64,000 bases of DNA from Haematobia irritans (taxonomy: Eukaryota > Arthropoda > Insecta > Diptera > Muscidae): the NCBI RefSeq assembly GCF_050003625.1, contig NC_134398.1, forward strand, positions 74,639,635-74,703,634. The letters are read 5' to 3'. Under the pieces are notes generated by a model. That model was not told the origin of the DNA. It did not search any database and saw only the letters and a list, made by a program, of their open reading frames with translations. Positions 23,243 through 33,187 of this stretch are shown piece by piece. Every line of letters begins with the position of its first letter. Position 1 is the first letter of the stretch. Made by a program: the position numbers and the translations under genes.

Positions 23243-26110
23243 TTAATAATAAATTATTTCTAAAATATGCTTAAATTCAGTTTCACTGAGTGAGAAATCT
23301 AAATTATGTATTTCAGATATTGAATTGAATTCTCGAAGACACCGCAATAATGGCTCATTCATAGCATAATTAGTCCTATGTAAAGGAATATAAAAAATCT
23401 CACGTGCTCTTAACCTTCTTGGAGGCACATTAAAGAAAATTAATTCTAAAAGATTAGAACAATCAAAAAATCCACAAATAATTTTATATAAGAACATAAT
23501 AGACTGCAATTTACTACGACTTAGTAAAGTTGGAAGTTTAATTAATTTACAACGTGAATCATATGAAGGAATAGGCTGTTCAAAATGCAACGAAGACAAG
23601 ACAAACTTTATAAATTTTTGTTGCACCCTCTCAACTCTGTTTACCAAGGAAACAGAAGAAGGTCTCCAAACGAGATTAGCGTACTCCAGTTTCGAGCGAA
23701 CAAAAGATATATATAATGTTTTACGCACATAAGGGTCAAGGAACTGAGATGAATGTCGTTTAATAAATGCCAAAGCTTTGTACGCTTGAGGTAAAACATA
23801 ATCAATATGAGACTTAAAGCAAAGTTTAGAATCAAATAATACTCCCAAATCTATAATCTCCTGAACTTGCATTAATCGCTTATCCCTCACATAAAATTCA
23901 ATAAAAATTGGGAAATGTCTCCTAACAAAGCACATATAACGACACTTGTCAATGTTTAATGACAATTTATTCCAGTCACACCAATTAACTACAGAAGTAA
24001 TATCCTTTTGCAATTTTATACCATCTAACAAATTATTAACATTTTTATAAATCTTAATATCATCCGCATATAGTAGACATCTGGAGTAAGAAATGCATCT
24101 GGAAATGTCATTCATAAAAATGTTAAAAAGGAGTGGGCCCAAAACACTTCCTTGTGGAACCCCAGAAGTACCTATATAAGGCCTAGAACAAACCCCATCT
24201 ATTTGAACCATAAACACTCTGTGACTTAAATAAGATTTTATCCACCTCAAAGTTTGAGAATGGAAACCCATTTTATCAAATTTAGATATTAACAAACAAT
24301 GTGACACCTTATCAAAAGCTTTAGAAAAATCAAGATAAATAGTATCAATTTGATCACCTCTCTCGAAACTGGAAATACAAAAGTTTGTAAAAGTTAATAG
24401 ATTAGTTGTCGTCGAGCGGCCACTAATAAAACCATGTTGACAATCGGATAGAAAAGGCTTCACACTTGCGAATATTTTTCGGTAAATTGCATGCTCAAAA
24501 ATTTTAGAAATATTTGAGAGCTTAGCAATTGGGCGATAATGACAAATATTAGTCTTATCACCTGATTTAAAAACAGGCGTTACGTAAGATTTCTTCCACT
24601 TACTAATGTATATTCCATTAACTAAAGATTTATTAAATACTTTACTTAAAGGAACACATACCGTGGAAGCTACACTCTTCAAAAGAAAAGGTGAAAATCC
24701 ATCTGCATCAATTTTATATGACACCTTCAACTTCATAATAGCATCGTAAACGTCATTCGATTCCAATTGCAATAATCCGATGTCAACACACGGTTGAACC
24801 AGATCTAAATACTTCTCATGATTCACATTTCCAATTTCATCAAAATTGGATTTAAAATAGTCACTAAATAAATTAAAAATTTCATTTGTCGAACTACCAG
24901 ATTTATTATTGAAATACATAACGCCCGGATAATCTCTAGATGATTTAAGGGATTTCACAAAATCCCAAAAAGCATTTGAATTATTCAAAATCCTATCACT
25001 GAAATCAAGCAAATACTGTTTGTACAAGAATTTACTTAGAAATGTAAATTCACGAGAATAATGGGTGTAACGATCTCTAAAGGCATCATCATTTGTGGAT
25101 TTATATAACTTATAAAATTTATTTCTTAAATTTTTTATTTTCTTTAACCCAGGAGTATACCAAGGTAATTTATGGGTTTTTGTTCTAGAAGTACGTACGT
25201 AGCAATTTACAAGAGAATTAATAATATTCGTGAATGAAGAAAAACAGTCATCAACTGAAAGATCAGAAAAAATATCTATCCAGTTTGTACGTTCAATAGT
25301 ACAATTAAGAACCGAAAAATCACAATTACTAAAATCAAAGTAACGTTGTTGACAACTGTCTCTTTCCGGATACTTCAAAAATTCAAATTCAATTTCTAAA
25401 GCAATGTGATGTACAGTAGGAACAGAAAATGGATTTTGAGCTATGCTTATAATAAATTTAATATTATCACTAATGAATATCAGATCCAAAATACGATTTA
25501 ACAAATTATGAAAATAATTAATTTGACCCAAGTCAATATCTAAAAACCCATCAATTAAGTTGATTTCAATGTCTGAATTAACATTTGTTGCACACATAAA
25601 TCTGCTATCAGCGATCTCTGACCAAACTATATTACTTAAGTTAAAATCACCAAATACAGCAACTTCACTATACTCATACGATGAAACTAAATCTAATACA
25701 TTGCGAATATGAGCATCATAAATTAAATATGGACTATTAGGAGGTATATAAGATACGCAAAGTAATAACGATGTACGCCCACTTATATTGACACATAGCT
25801 GATCAAGTACAGAGTCAGGATTCGGCAAATTGATGTTAACAGCCTTTATCTCACGTCGCACAGCTAGCAGAACACCGCCACCTCTAGAGCAGTGCATTCT
25901 AGTGAAATCTCGATCTTTTCGAAAAACTTGAAAGAGCCTATAATCAAAGAACTCCTCTGCACAAAAATCAGCATTAAGCCAAGTCTCTACAAATATGATT
26001 ATATCATAGTCACTCTGTGCAGTTAAGAAATAAATATCGGAAGATTTAGTTCGAATTCCTGACATGTTTTGATAATAAATACGCAGATTGTTATTGACAT
26101 GGTCACGCAT
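23243..26110 (-). CDS. CR1 ORF2: APE endonuclease and reverse transcriptase, 955 aa
   Basis: One open frame of 955 codons. The N-terminal endonuclease (residues 1-235) has LRIYYQNMSGIRTKSSDI (Asn), IIFVETWLNADF (metal-binding Glu) and VFGDFNLSNIVW (Asp-Asn). The usual SDHxxL is TVHHIAL, so the Asp that supports the catalytic His seems replaced. The RT (about 450-760) has VTPVFKSGDKTNICHYRPIA, TIYLDFSKAFDKVSH, SGVPQGSVLGPLLFN and CLLYADDIKIY. The C-terminal region contains SKLEYANLVWRP. Length and order fit CR1-clade ORF2 and there is no RNase H. The start is set by TAATG with the ORF1 stop. Intact reading suggests recent mobility unless the endonuclease change is damaging. Confidence 0.9.
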   Translation of the reverse strand: MRDHVNNNLRIYYQNMSGIRTKSSDIYFLTAQSDYDIIIFVETWLNADFCAEEFFDYRLFQVFRKDRDFTRMHCSRGGGVLLAVRREIKAVNINLPNPDSVLDQLCVNISGRTSLLLCVSYIPPNSPYLIYDAHIRNVLDLVSSYEYSEVAVFGDFNLSNIVWSEIADSRFMCATNVNSDIEINLIDGFLDIDLGQINYFHNLLNRILDLIFISDNIKFIISIAQNPFSVPTVHHIALEIEFEFLKYPERDSCQQRYFDFSNCDFSVLNCTIERTNWIDIFSDLSVDDCFSSFTNIINSLVNCYVRTSRTKTHKLPWYTPGLKKIKNLRNKFYKLYKSTNDDAFRDRYTHYSREFTFLSKFLYKQYLLDFSDRILNNSNAFWDFVKSLKSSRDYPGVMYFNNKSGSSTNEIFNLFSDYFKSNFDEIGNVNHEKYLDLVQPCVDIGLLQLESNDVYDAIMKLKVSYKIDADGFSPFLLKSVASTVCVPLSKVFNKSLVNGIYISKWKKSYVTPVFKSGDKTNICHYRPIAKLSNISKIFEHAIYRKIFASVKPFLSDCQHGFISGRSTTTNLLTFTNFCISSFERGDQIDTIYLDFSKAFDKVSHCLLISKFDKMGFHSQTLRWIKSYLSHRVFMVQIDGVCSRPYIGTSGVPQGSVLGPLLFNIFMNDISRCISYSRCLLYADDIKIYKNVNNLLDGIKLQKDITSVVNWCDWNKLSLNIDKCRYMCFVRRHFPIFIEFYVRDKRLMQVQEIIDLGVLFDSKLCFKSHIDYVLPQAYKALAFIKRHSSQFLDPYVRKTLYISFVRSKLEYANLVWRPSSVSLVNRVERVQQKFIKFVLSSLHFEQPIPSYDSRCKLIKLPTLLSRSKLQSIMFLYKIICGFFDCSNLLELIFFNVPPRRLRAREIFYIPLHRTNYAMNEPLLRCLREFNSISEIHNLDFSLSETEFKHILEIIYY

Positions 26111-27054
26111 TAAGTTTTGTTCATTACTTGTTGGTTCCTTTGAAAAAATTTAAAAGGACGAACTTTTACATTTGATGGCCAAACTGTAGATTTAAAAACT
26201 TTGTCGTAGAGATCGGCTGACACTCCAAGTTTGAAGTTTACTTTAGTAAATTCATCAATATTAGCAACCCTTTTTATTAATTTTCGGCAAAGCAAGTGTG
26301 ATTTATCCACCTCTGCACGCTTTTCAACATAGATTAATATTTGATCCTCAGTAACACAAGGCTTGAAAGAAGAAACATGAATCCATTTCCTTCGTGTAAC
26401 GACATCTAATTCATTAGTTACATTTTCACCCATAACGAAACCATTGCGTTTTTTACGACGGCTCGGAACTTTAACCCATTCAGAAATGTTTGATGGGTTA
26501 CTAGCAGTATCCATGTTATTCACCACACGAGAGAGAGGGCGAGAGCAAACATTCAGATTATCACCACTCAACCCAGTCAGAGCATCAGCATTAAGCAGAT
26601 TTGCATTAGTTTGTTGGTCACACACAGTATTAATTTCACCACATGGACTTTGAACTATTTCATCTCTCACCTCGACATCGTCGTTACACTCAGCAAGAAT
26701 AGACGAATTAACAACAGCATCAGTAATAGGAGCACTAGATGTATTACAACGCGAAGCATTACCAACAATGCTTTTGGTATTCCCTCTTAATAAATCATTC
26801 AATGCAGCTTTCAACTCTCTTACTTCATTCGAGAGCAAATTAACGGCTTTAATTAAATCTCCTGATGTTTTTATACATTCACCACAATTATAGACGACAT
26901 TCTTCGATTTTTTTAAGATTAAATATGCTTGTTGATCATCAATTCCAGAACAAAATAAATGTAACTTAGAACTGCAAATGGAACATTTGACGTACTTTTC
27001 ACTGTGCAAAACTTTAAAACATTTAGCACACAGATTTTTCGGAAGAGAGCACAT
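26110..27054 (-). CDS. CR1 ORF1: PHD-type zinc-finger protein, 314 aa
   Basis: ATG 27054 lies about 20 bases after the 5' palindrome. Residues about 9-60 form a Cys/His cluster, CAKC, CSICSSKLHLFC, then CGEC, spaced like a PHD finger, as known for CR1-type ORF1 proteins. Residues about 65-92 (LIKAVNLLSNEVRELKAALNDLL) look like a coiled coil for oligomerisation. The middle is Ser/Asn-rich and disordered-looking. The C-terminal part from about residue 215 (RRKWIHVSSFKPCVTEDQILIYVEKR ... FTKVNFKLGVSADLYDKVF ... VRPFKFFQRN) is a conserved module of invertebrate CR1-like ORF1s, perhaps RNA-binding (inference). The stop TAA overlaps the ORF2 ATG by one base. The ORF is complete. Confidence 0.85.
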   Translation of the reverse strand: MCSLPKNLCAKCFKVLHSEKYVKCSICSSKLHLFCSGIDDQQAYLILKKSKNVVYNCGECIKTSGDLIKAVNLLSNEVRELKAALNDLLRGNTKSIVGNASRCNTSSAPITDAVVNSSILAECNDDVEVRDEIVQSPCGEINTVCDQQTNANLLNADALTGLSGDNLNVCSRPLSRVVNNMDTASNPSNISEWVKVPSRRKKRNGFVMGENVTNELDVVTRRKWIHVSSFKPCVTEDQILIYVEKRAEVDKSHLLCRKLIKRVANIDEFTKVNFKLGVSADLYDKVFKSTVWPSNVKVRPFKFFQRNQQVMNKT

Positions 27055-27072
27055 ATTGACTTATTATGGCAA

Positions 27073-27093
27073 CAGTCAGTCAACGACTGACTG
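27073..27093. promoter_or_regulatory. Perfect palindrome at the CR1 5' end
   Basis: CAGTCAGTC, a three-base spacer AAC, then GACTGACTG: a 9-base perfect inverted repeat 19 bases before the ORF1 ATG. It could fold in the RNA leader or mark the promoter/start region of the element. Confidence 0.6.
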
Positions 27094-27095
27094 TG

Positions 27096-27271
27096 TTTAG
27101 AAGTTCTCTTCTTGTGCTCAGATCCATTTCAGCTACATAATAATCACTTCGGCACATACTAGAGGCACCACTCATTCGTCTTTCCATATTTGATTCACTA
27201 ATTATTGAATCGCCTACGATGCGATTCTCAGTTTTGGGTGTACCAAGAACACCATCGCTTTGGTCTTCCAT
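27096..27271 (-). pseudogene. Jockey B ORF1, N-terminal part, separated by the CR1 insertion
   Basis: ATG 27271 begins MEDQSDGVLGTPKTENRIVGDS, similar to the ORF1 start of Jockey C (MGDQCDGAFGTPKVENRIVGDS at 42196). The frame runs about 58 codons to DLSTRRE and then into the CR1 5' end. It continues in the plus-coordinate direction beyond the CR1 tail at about 23190. Confidence 0.8.
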
Positions 27272-27401
27272 CTCTCCACTACCCTTGCTTAATCAAAAGT
27301 TCTTTTTTATCAATTTAAGGGTTGATTTACTTTTTTATGTTGAAAATAAACTTTGTTTATTGTCTCTTTGCACTAACACTGTGATTTAAAGTGAGCTGGA
27401 A

Positions 27402-27480
27402 CCTTTACCACGACCAGTCATTTTTCACATTTTTAATTCACTTCACAAACGTTGCACAAGAACTAATACTCTTCGACTTA
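27402..27480 (-). promoter_or_regulatory. Histone-H4-like leader and first codons at the 5' end of Jockey B
   Basis: Reading from 27480 down, a 59-base leader with AGTCGAAGAG and TTTGTGAAGTGAA is followed by ATG at 27421-27419 and codons for M-T-G-R-G-K, the start of histone H4. The uORF then runs G-S-S-S-L and stops at TAA. The leader begins exactly where Jockey C ends, so the copy seems to start at a transcription start site. Comparison with histone H4 is from memory of the protein. Confidence 0.7.
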
Positions 27481-27489
27481 GTTTAGTTT

Positions 27490-27776
27490 AGTTTTATTTA
27501 CCCAAATTCATTCGTATACACTATAATTTTAATTTATCATTTAAATTCTTATTCCTAGCAATCTATAAAGTTTTTCTAGGATTATAGCTCTTGATTTTAT
27601 AGTAAATAATATGGCAGGCCGGCCCAGCCTATTTGCCTCCAAATTTCCATTGCGATATCGCATCCCTAAGACGTCTTTTGTCCGGAAAAAGGGTAAAAAC
27701 CGGCAATTACTACTATGGTGACTAATACTAACTTACAACTATTTAACTAAAAATAAAACTATTTACAATAAAAAAG
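27490..27776 (-). other. Jockey C 3' UTR (distal part)
   Basis: AT-rich non-coding sequence that continues Jockey C beyond the INE-1-like insertion at 27777-29569. A block near 27600-27710 (GGCAGGCCGGCCCAGCC, then CCGGAAAAAGGG) resembles the Jockey A 3' UTR near 2090-2190. It ends in repeated TAGTTTAGTTTAG directly before the Jockey B leader. Confidence 0.6.
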
Positions 27777-29569
27777 AAGTAAGTAAAGTAGAAAGTCGGG
27801 CGGGGCCGACTATATCATACCCTAAACCACCCTTACTGAATTAGTAATCATAAGCATTTGTGGGGTAACATTGATATAGGTATGGGAGATCAACCGCAGT
27901 TGCATATTTAAGAAAATTAAGGGGTACATGTTTATGGGTGCTTTGTGTCAATCTGACTATAGCTCATAGTCAATGTTGTCAGGGAAAATGTTCGGTTTAC
28001 CCTACAAGAACAAAAAAAAGTTCCCTACTTTCCCATACATTCCCAAGCAATTTTCCCTACTAATTTTTCGTTAAATTTAAAAAATTTTACAAAACAAAAA
28101 TGGTTCTAAGAACTTTATTATCTCAAAACATGAATATGCAACGTATATAACTTAGAACATAAATTTGTATTACCACCACGGTTGCCACAGTTGGTAGAAT
28201 TCTACCCAAATTAGAAATCTTTTTTGTTAAATCTCTATAAAAATAAAATTTTGGAAAAAGTTTTTATAAACAATTTTTTGTGAGAAAATTTTCTATAGAA
28301 ATAAAATTTTGACAATAAATTCTATAGAAATAAAATTTTGAAAAAAAATTCCACAGAAATAAAATTTTGAGAAAATTTTTTATAGAAATAATATTTTGAA
28401 AAAAAATTCTATAGAAATACAATTTTGACAAAATGTTCTATAGTATGCCACTAATATTAAGCCCATTATTAAAAAAGAGAAAATCGTTAAATTAGTGTGG
28501 GTAATAAATACAAATTTGTAAAAATCGAGCAATATTCTTATGTAAGAGCATAAGTACGTATAAGTACAATCGGCTAGTACATCAAAATTTGAAATTTGAG
28601 TAACATTGGTTAATAAATAAGAGTACTATGGCCAAATTTGGGAAAATCGAGTGATGTATATATATGAAAGCTATATCTAAATCTGAACCAATTTGCATAA
28701 TATTTTGCGGGTTTGATTAATACCACAAAAGGTTACCTTGTGCCAGATTTGAGTAAGATCAGTTAAGAAATGAGGCCTGTATGGTCAAACATAAGGTTAT
28801 TAGGGGCGAATTTTTCAAAATCGGGTGATACATATATGGGAGCTATATCTACATCTGAACCGATTTCGATGAAATTTTGCACATATAGTTAGTACTATAG
28901 AGGACTGGATCTAGCCAACTTTTAGTAAGATCGGTTAATAAATAAGGGTTCTATGGCCAAATTTTGGAAAATCGGGCTATACATATATATGGGAGCTATA
29001 TCTAAATCTGAACCGATTTCGATGATTTTTTGCACATATAGTAAGTGCTATAGAAGATTACATTTAGCCAAATTTGAGTAAGATCGGTTGATAAATAAGG
29101 GTTTATGGCCAAATTTAGAAAAATCGAGCAGTACATATATATGGGAGCTATAGCTAAATCTGAACCGATTTCGCTGATTTTTTGCACATATAGTAAGTGC
29201 TATAGAAGATTATATTCAGCCAAATTTGAGTAATATTGGTTGATAAATAAAGGCTTTGTGGCCAAATTTGGGAAAATCGGGCGATACATATATATGAGAG
29301 CTATATCTAAATCTGAACCGATTTGGATAAAATTTTGCAGACTTGAAGGGCGATGGAAATGATTATCCTTTTCCAAATTTGGTGACGATCCGTTTGAAAA
29401 AAAGCGCATTTGTCGAAATCGGGCGATACATATATATGGGAGCTATATCTAAATTTGATCCGATTTCTTCCAAATATTTTATGGGGTCTAAAATCAATAT
29501 TTCTGGTAGGCACATTTTTTGGCCGATCAAACTTATTATACCCTGACCACTATGTGGTTTAGGGTATAA
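27777..29569 (+). mobile_element. INE-1/DINE-1-like element, 1.8 kb, in the Jockey C 3' UTR
   Basis: It begins with AAGTAAGTAAAG and the subterminal inverted repeat AGTCGG/CCGACT around a GC-rich loop, followed by TATCATACCCTA, and ends with a hairpin at 29536-29569 (arms TTATACCCT/AGGGTATAA, inner CCAC/GTGG). The body has about five subrepeats with TATATGGGAGCTATATCTAAATC, spaced about 154 bases (near 28830, 28985, 29137, 29291, 29430). It also has a 33-base-period tandem repeat at 28232-28445. It is more diverged than the other copies and lacks the CTGT microsatellite. Flanks are A-rich. No ORF. Confidence 0.7.
28232..28445. repeat. Tandem repeat, period about 33 bases, inside the INE-1-like element
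   Basis: Six to seven imperfect units with the core CTATAGAAATAAAATTTTGA. AT-rich, non-coding. Confidence 0.75.
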
Positions 29570-29639
29570 AAATGAACAAAAAGTGGAAAATTCAATTTAA
29601 ATATCTATATATTTACATATTTACAATATCTATGTCCTA

Positions 29640-31889
29640 GAATAGGCCTATTGTGTCGGGTCATAAACAATGTCGTATATGTCATCCGTCCTGTGTCGTC
29701 TATGGTAGTACATAAGTCTGCCTCTTTCGTCATATAGTCGTCCGTTTCCAGCCATTAGCCCAAGGCAAGTCGGGGGTAGTCTCTTGCCACTGGTCAAAAG
29801 TTCGTCAAACTCCTCCTGGGTCTTTACAATACCTCTAACCAAGCTGTTAGGGTGATCATGATAGCGTTCCAAATGTCGAATGCCATTCTCCACCAAATAG
29901 CGGTCAATCCGGGGGATACCACTATTTCCATAGATGGCCGTGAGAGAGGGTCTTACATAGTGCCCTAACTGTCCATCCCATTCTCCTCTCATAAATGCGG
30001 ATCCTCTCCATCTGGCGAGAGGAGATGTCACACTGGGTACCCATACGCCAGGGTAGGGCGGACTTCCTGTCGGTATATCGCCAATTTGACCCTTTCACAC
30101 AACCCTCTTCTCGACTTCAATATTCGAGAAAAGGCGTGGAAAACCGCCCTAGCCCTCTCCAGGTATCAAAGGCCTTTTCAAAGTCCAGACTCATGGCTAT
30201 GGTGGCACTGCGAGCATTAAATCCGCCTATAACCCTCTCGGTCAAGAGCATCAGCGCGTGGGTGGTCGACGTCGCCCTCCTAAAGCCAAACTGCTCATCT
30301 CTCAGTACACCCATATCCTCAATACCCATCTCAATTCTCTCCAACAGTTTCCTAATGCTGGAGAGCAAAGATATGGGTCTGTAGCTCCTGGGGTCCCTAG
30401 GGTCCCTACCGGGTTTCAGCACAGGTACCACCTTCGACCCTTTCCACATCCTAGGGTAATAGCCCAAACCGAAGCAGTGGTTAAAAACCACCGCCAGGAA
30501 CCTCCACGTCCTCATGTCCGTCCGTTTGAGTATAAAATTTGGTAGCCCGTCCTCTCCACAACTCTTCTTGCCATTCAAACGTCTCAGAACAGCGCCAACA
30601 TCACTAGGTCTAATCAACTGTGTCCGTCCGTCTCCTCGCACCAAGCCGTCCGCTGTCATCCCCGGAGAAAAATTAACAAATGTCCTGTATCGGTCCACAG
30701 CCCCATGGGGAACGTCACCATGGCCTCCACCCTGTATACCTGCCAGTTCATCCGCAATCAACTCCACCTTGTCCGTAGTCATTACCTGTCCCTGACTGTC
30801 CGTTAGGTCCCCAATTTTATTCCGTCCAAGTACCCCAGCAAGACCCTTTACCTTCTCAAAATTGGATATGCGTTGTTGAATTATCCTGTCAAAATTTCGG
30901 ATCTCAGCCCGCAAAATGCGGGTTTCACTCTGGTTCAACAGCCTATATCTCCTCCGGCGTAAATTCTTCTTTTGTCGCATTAGATCCAAAATATCAGCAG
31001 GTAATTCTTCAAGCAATCCCATATATGGTCTTACCCTCCTAATCGAGCGCCCCATCGCATCTCTAAAAGTGTCAGTCATACCCTGTATAGCCCGGTCAAT
31101 TGCGTCCATTGTCACATTTCTGTCAGTCGGCAACCTACAATTGTCCAGTCCATCCGCCATTAGGTTATTAAATAACCCAAGACGAATTGACTTAAAGTCA
31201 TATACCAGCCTCGGGGTGTCAGTCTCGAGTGTTCCCAACTCACAGACTAGCACCACCGCTCTGTGATATGACTCATAGTCAAGCGTCTGAAGTCCTGTCA
31301 AGTCTGGTCCCATATCAACAGTAATCCCAGAAGTTGTCATAAAAATGTCAATATATGACGCACATGTCATAGTCTGTCTCGTAGGGCCGCACGTCGGTCT
31401 GATCCCCAGGTTAGGGCTCACCCTCAACCACTCCCTAGGAGTCCTGCCACTAACATTGGTGACGTTCTCACCCCAGTCAGGATGTTTGGCATTCAAATCC
31501 CCCCCTATTACAGCCTCATGAGCATCAACTATACCCGCCAGAATGTCCAAAACGGTCTCCAGTACGTTCAAGTCTGGCGGCTGGTGTAGTGAGACAAAAT
31601 ACACTATACCACCCCCAGTACTTCTAGCCCTAAAAATTGTGCCCTCCAATGTCGTGGCTTCAAATGGCACCCGTTCTCCCTTAATAGTCTCTCTCACAAA
31701 AATAGCTGTACCCCATCCTCTTCTACCAATCCTGTCCTGTCTGCACGATTTATAACCCCTCAACTGTATAGTATGCCTATTACCCAACATGTGTTCTGCC
31801 AAAAGCAGAACATCCGGTCTATTCTCCGCTACAAATTTCGCAAGATAGTGTCTCTTGCTTCGAGACACTATAGAACTGACATTAATAAA
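29640..31889 (-). pseudogene. Jockey C ORF2: endonuclease and RT N-terminal half; catalytic RT core deleted
   Basis: Minus strand from 31889: INVSSIVSRSKRHYLAKFVAENRPDVLLLAEHML, TAIFVRETIKG, GGDLNAKHPDWGENV (Asp-Asn), then SYIDIFMTTSG and LDYESYHRAVVLV, where the SDH motif is SYH. RT motifs follow: KKSCGEDGLPNFILKRTD, GSKVVPVLKPGRDPRDPRSYRPISLL, DEQFGFRRATSTTHAL, AMSLDFEKAFDTW at 30161. About 480 bases are then missing, including GVPQG and YADD. It resumes in the thumb and the C-terminus, ending YYHRRHRTDD...VYDPTQ at 29648. The first seven codons lie on the far side of the INE-1-like array, at 41152 and below. Confidence 0.85.
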
Positions 31890-32333
31890 ACAAGTAAGGA
31901 AAGTCTAAAGTCGGGCGGGGCCGACTATATTATACCCTGCACCACTTTGTAGATCTAAATTTTCGATACCATATCACATCCTATATATAAAGGTTTGTCC
32001 CAAATACATACATATCACTCGATTTGGACAGAATTTGATAGACTTTTACTCAAAATTTAAGTTGGCTAATGCACTAGGGTGGAACACAATTTTAGTAAAA
32101 AACAAGTAAGGAAAGTCTAAAGTCGGGCGGGGCCGACTATATTATACCCTGCACCACTTTGTAGATCTAAATTTTCGATACCATATCACATCCTATATAT
32201 AAAGGTTTGTCCCAAATACATACATTTAAATATCACTCGATTTGGACAGAATTTGATAGACTTTTACAAAACCTATAGACTCAAAATTTAAGTTGGCTAA
32301 TGCACTAGGGTGGAACACAATTTTAGTAAAAAA

Positions 32334-32369
32334 TTATACCCTGTACCACAGTAGTGGTGAAGGGTATAA
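32334..32369. repeat. 36-base terminal hairpin of the INE-1-like family
   Basis: Arms TTATACCCT and AGGGTATAA, inner arms ACCAC and GTGGT with a four-base loop. Identical copies lie at 33294-33329, 34571-34606, 34607-34642 and 40149-40184, a one-base variant at 41097-41132, and the complement at 6182 and 62434. Confidence 0.85.
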
Positions 32370-33156
32370 ATATGGGAAACATTTAAATCTGAAGCAATTT
32401 TAAGGAAACTTCGCAAAAGTTTATTTATGATTTATCGCTCGATATATATGTATTAGAAGTTTAGGAAAATTAGAGTCATTTTTACAACTTTTCGACTAAG
32501 CAGTGGCGATTTAACAAGGAAAATGTTGGTATTTTGACCATTTTTGTCGAAATCAGAAAAACATATATATGGGAGCTATATCTAAATCTGAACCGATTTC
32601 AATCAAATTTGGCAAACATGACTATATTACTAATTGTACTCCTAGTGCAAAATTTCAACCAAATTGGGCCAAAACTCTGGCTTTTAGGACCATATTAGTC
32701 CATATCGGGCGAAAGATATATATGGGAGCTATATCTAAATCTGAACCGATTTCAATCAAATTTTGCACACTTGACTATACTACTAATTGTACTCCTAGTG
32801 CAAAACTTCAACCAAATTCGGCCAAAAATCTGGCTTCTGGGGCCATATAAGTCCATATCGTGCGAAAGATATATATGGAAGCTATATCTAAATCTGAACC
32901 GATTTGGCTGATATTTTGCAAGATTTTCGAAATTCATAAAATATTTGGATGTACGGTATTTCAAGAAAATCTGTTGATAAACACGCTAACTATGACCACA
33001 TCGGGGATAAATATATATGGCAGCTATATCTAATTCTCAACCGATTTTTTCCAAAACCAATAGCGATTGTCTCTGTCCCAAGAAACGGCCCTCTGCCAAA
33101 TTTGAGGACGATCGGACTTAAATTGCGAGCTGTACTTTGTGCACAAAATTACATAT

Positions 33157-33187
<31 letters not shown>

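Larger units (their letters stand above)
23193..27095 (-). mobile_element. CR1-clade non-LTR retrotransposon, both ORFs intact, inside Jockey B ORF1
   Basis: A 3.9-kb minus-strand element with a short 5' UTR containing a perfect 9-base palindrome, a PHD-type ORF1 (27054-26110), ORF2 (26110-23243) joined by TAATG, a 3' UTR of about 20 bases, and a (AAAT)n tail. It splits Jockey B ORF1. It is the only element here with two uninterrupted ORFs, so it may be young. I could not define a target duplication. Confidence 0.85.
19522..27480 (-). mobile_element. Jockey B: Jockey-clade LINE with a histone-H4-like 5' leader, split by CR1
   Basis: A minus-strand element whose 5' end is at about 27480. In order on the minus strand: H4-like leader (27480-27402), 5' UTR, ORF1 start (27271-about 27096), CR1 insertion, rest of ORF1 (about 23190-21623) and ORF2 (21630-19522), which continues in the 34 bases at 15114-15147. 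It has two ORFs with an 8-base overlap, CCHC knuckles in ORF1 and no RNase H, as in the Jockey clade. It is the closest relative of Jockey C, which runs head-to-tail beside it. Confidence 0.85.
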
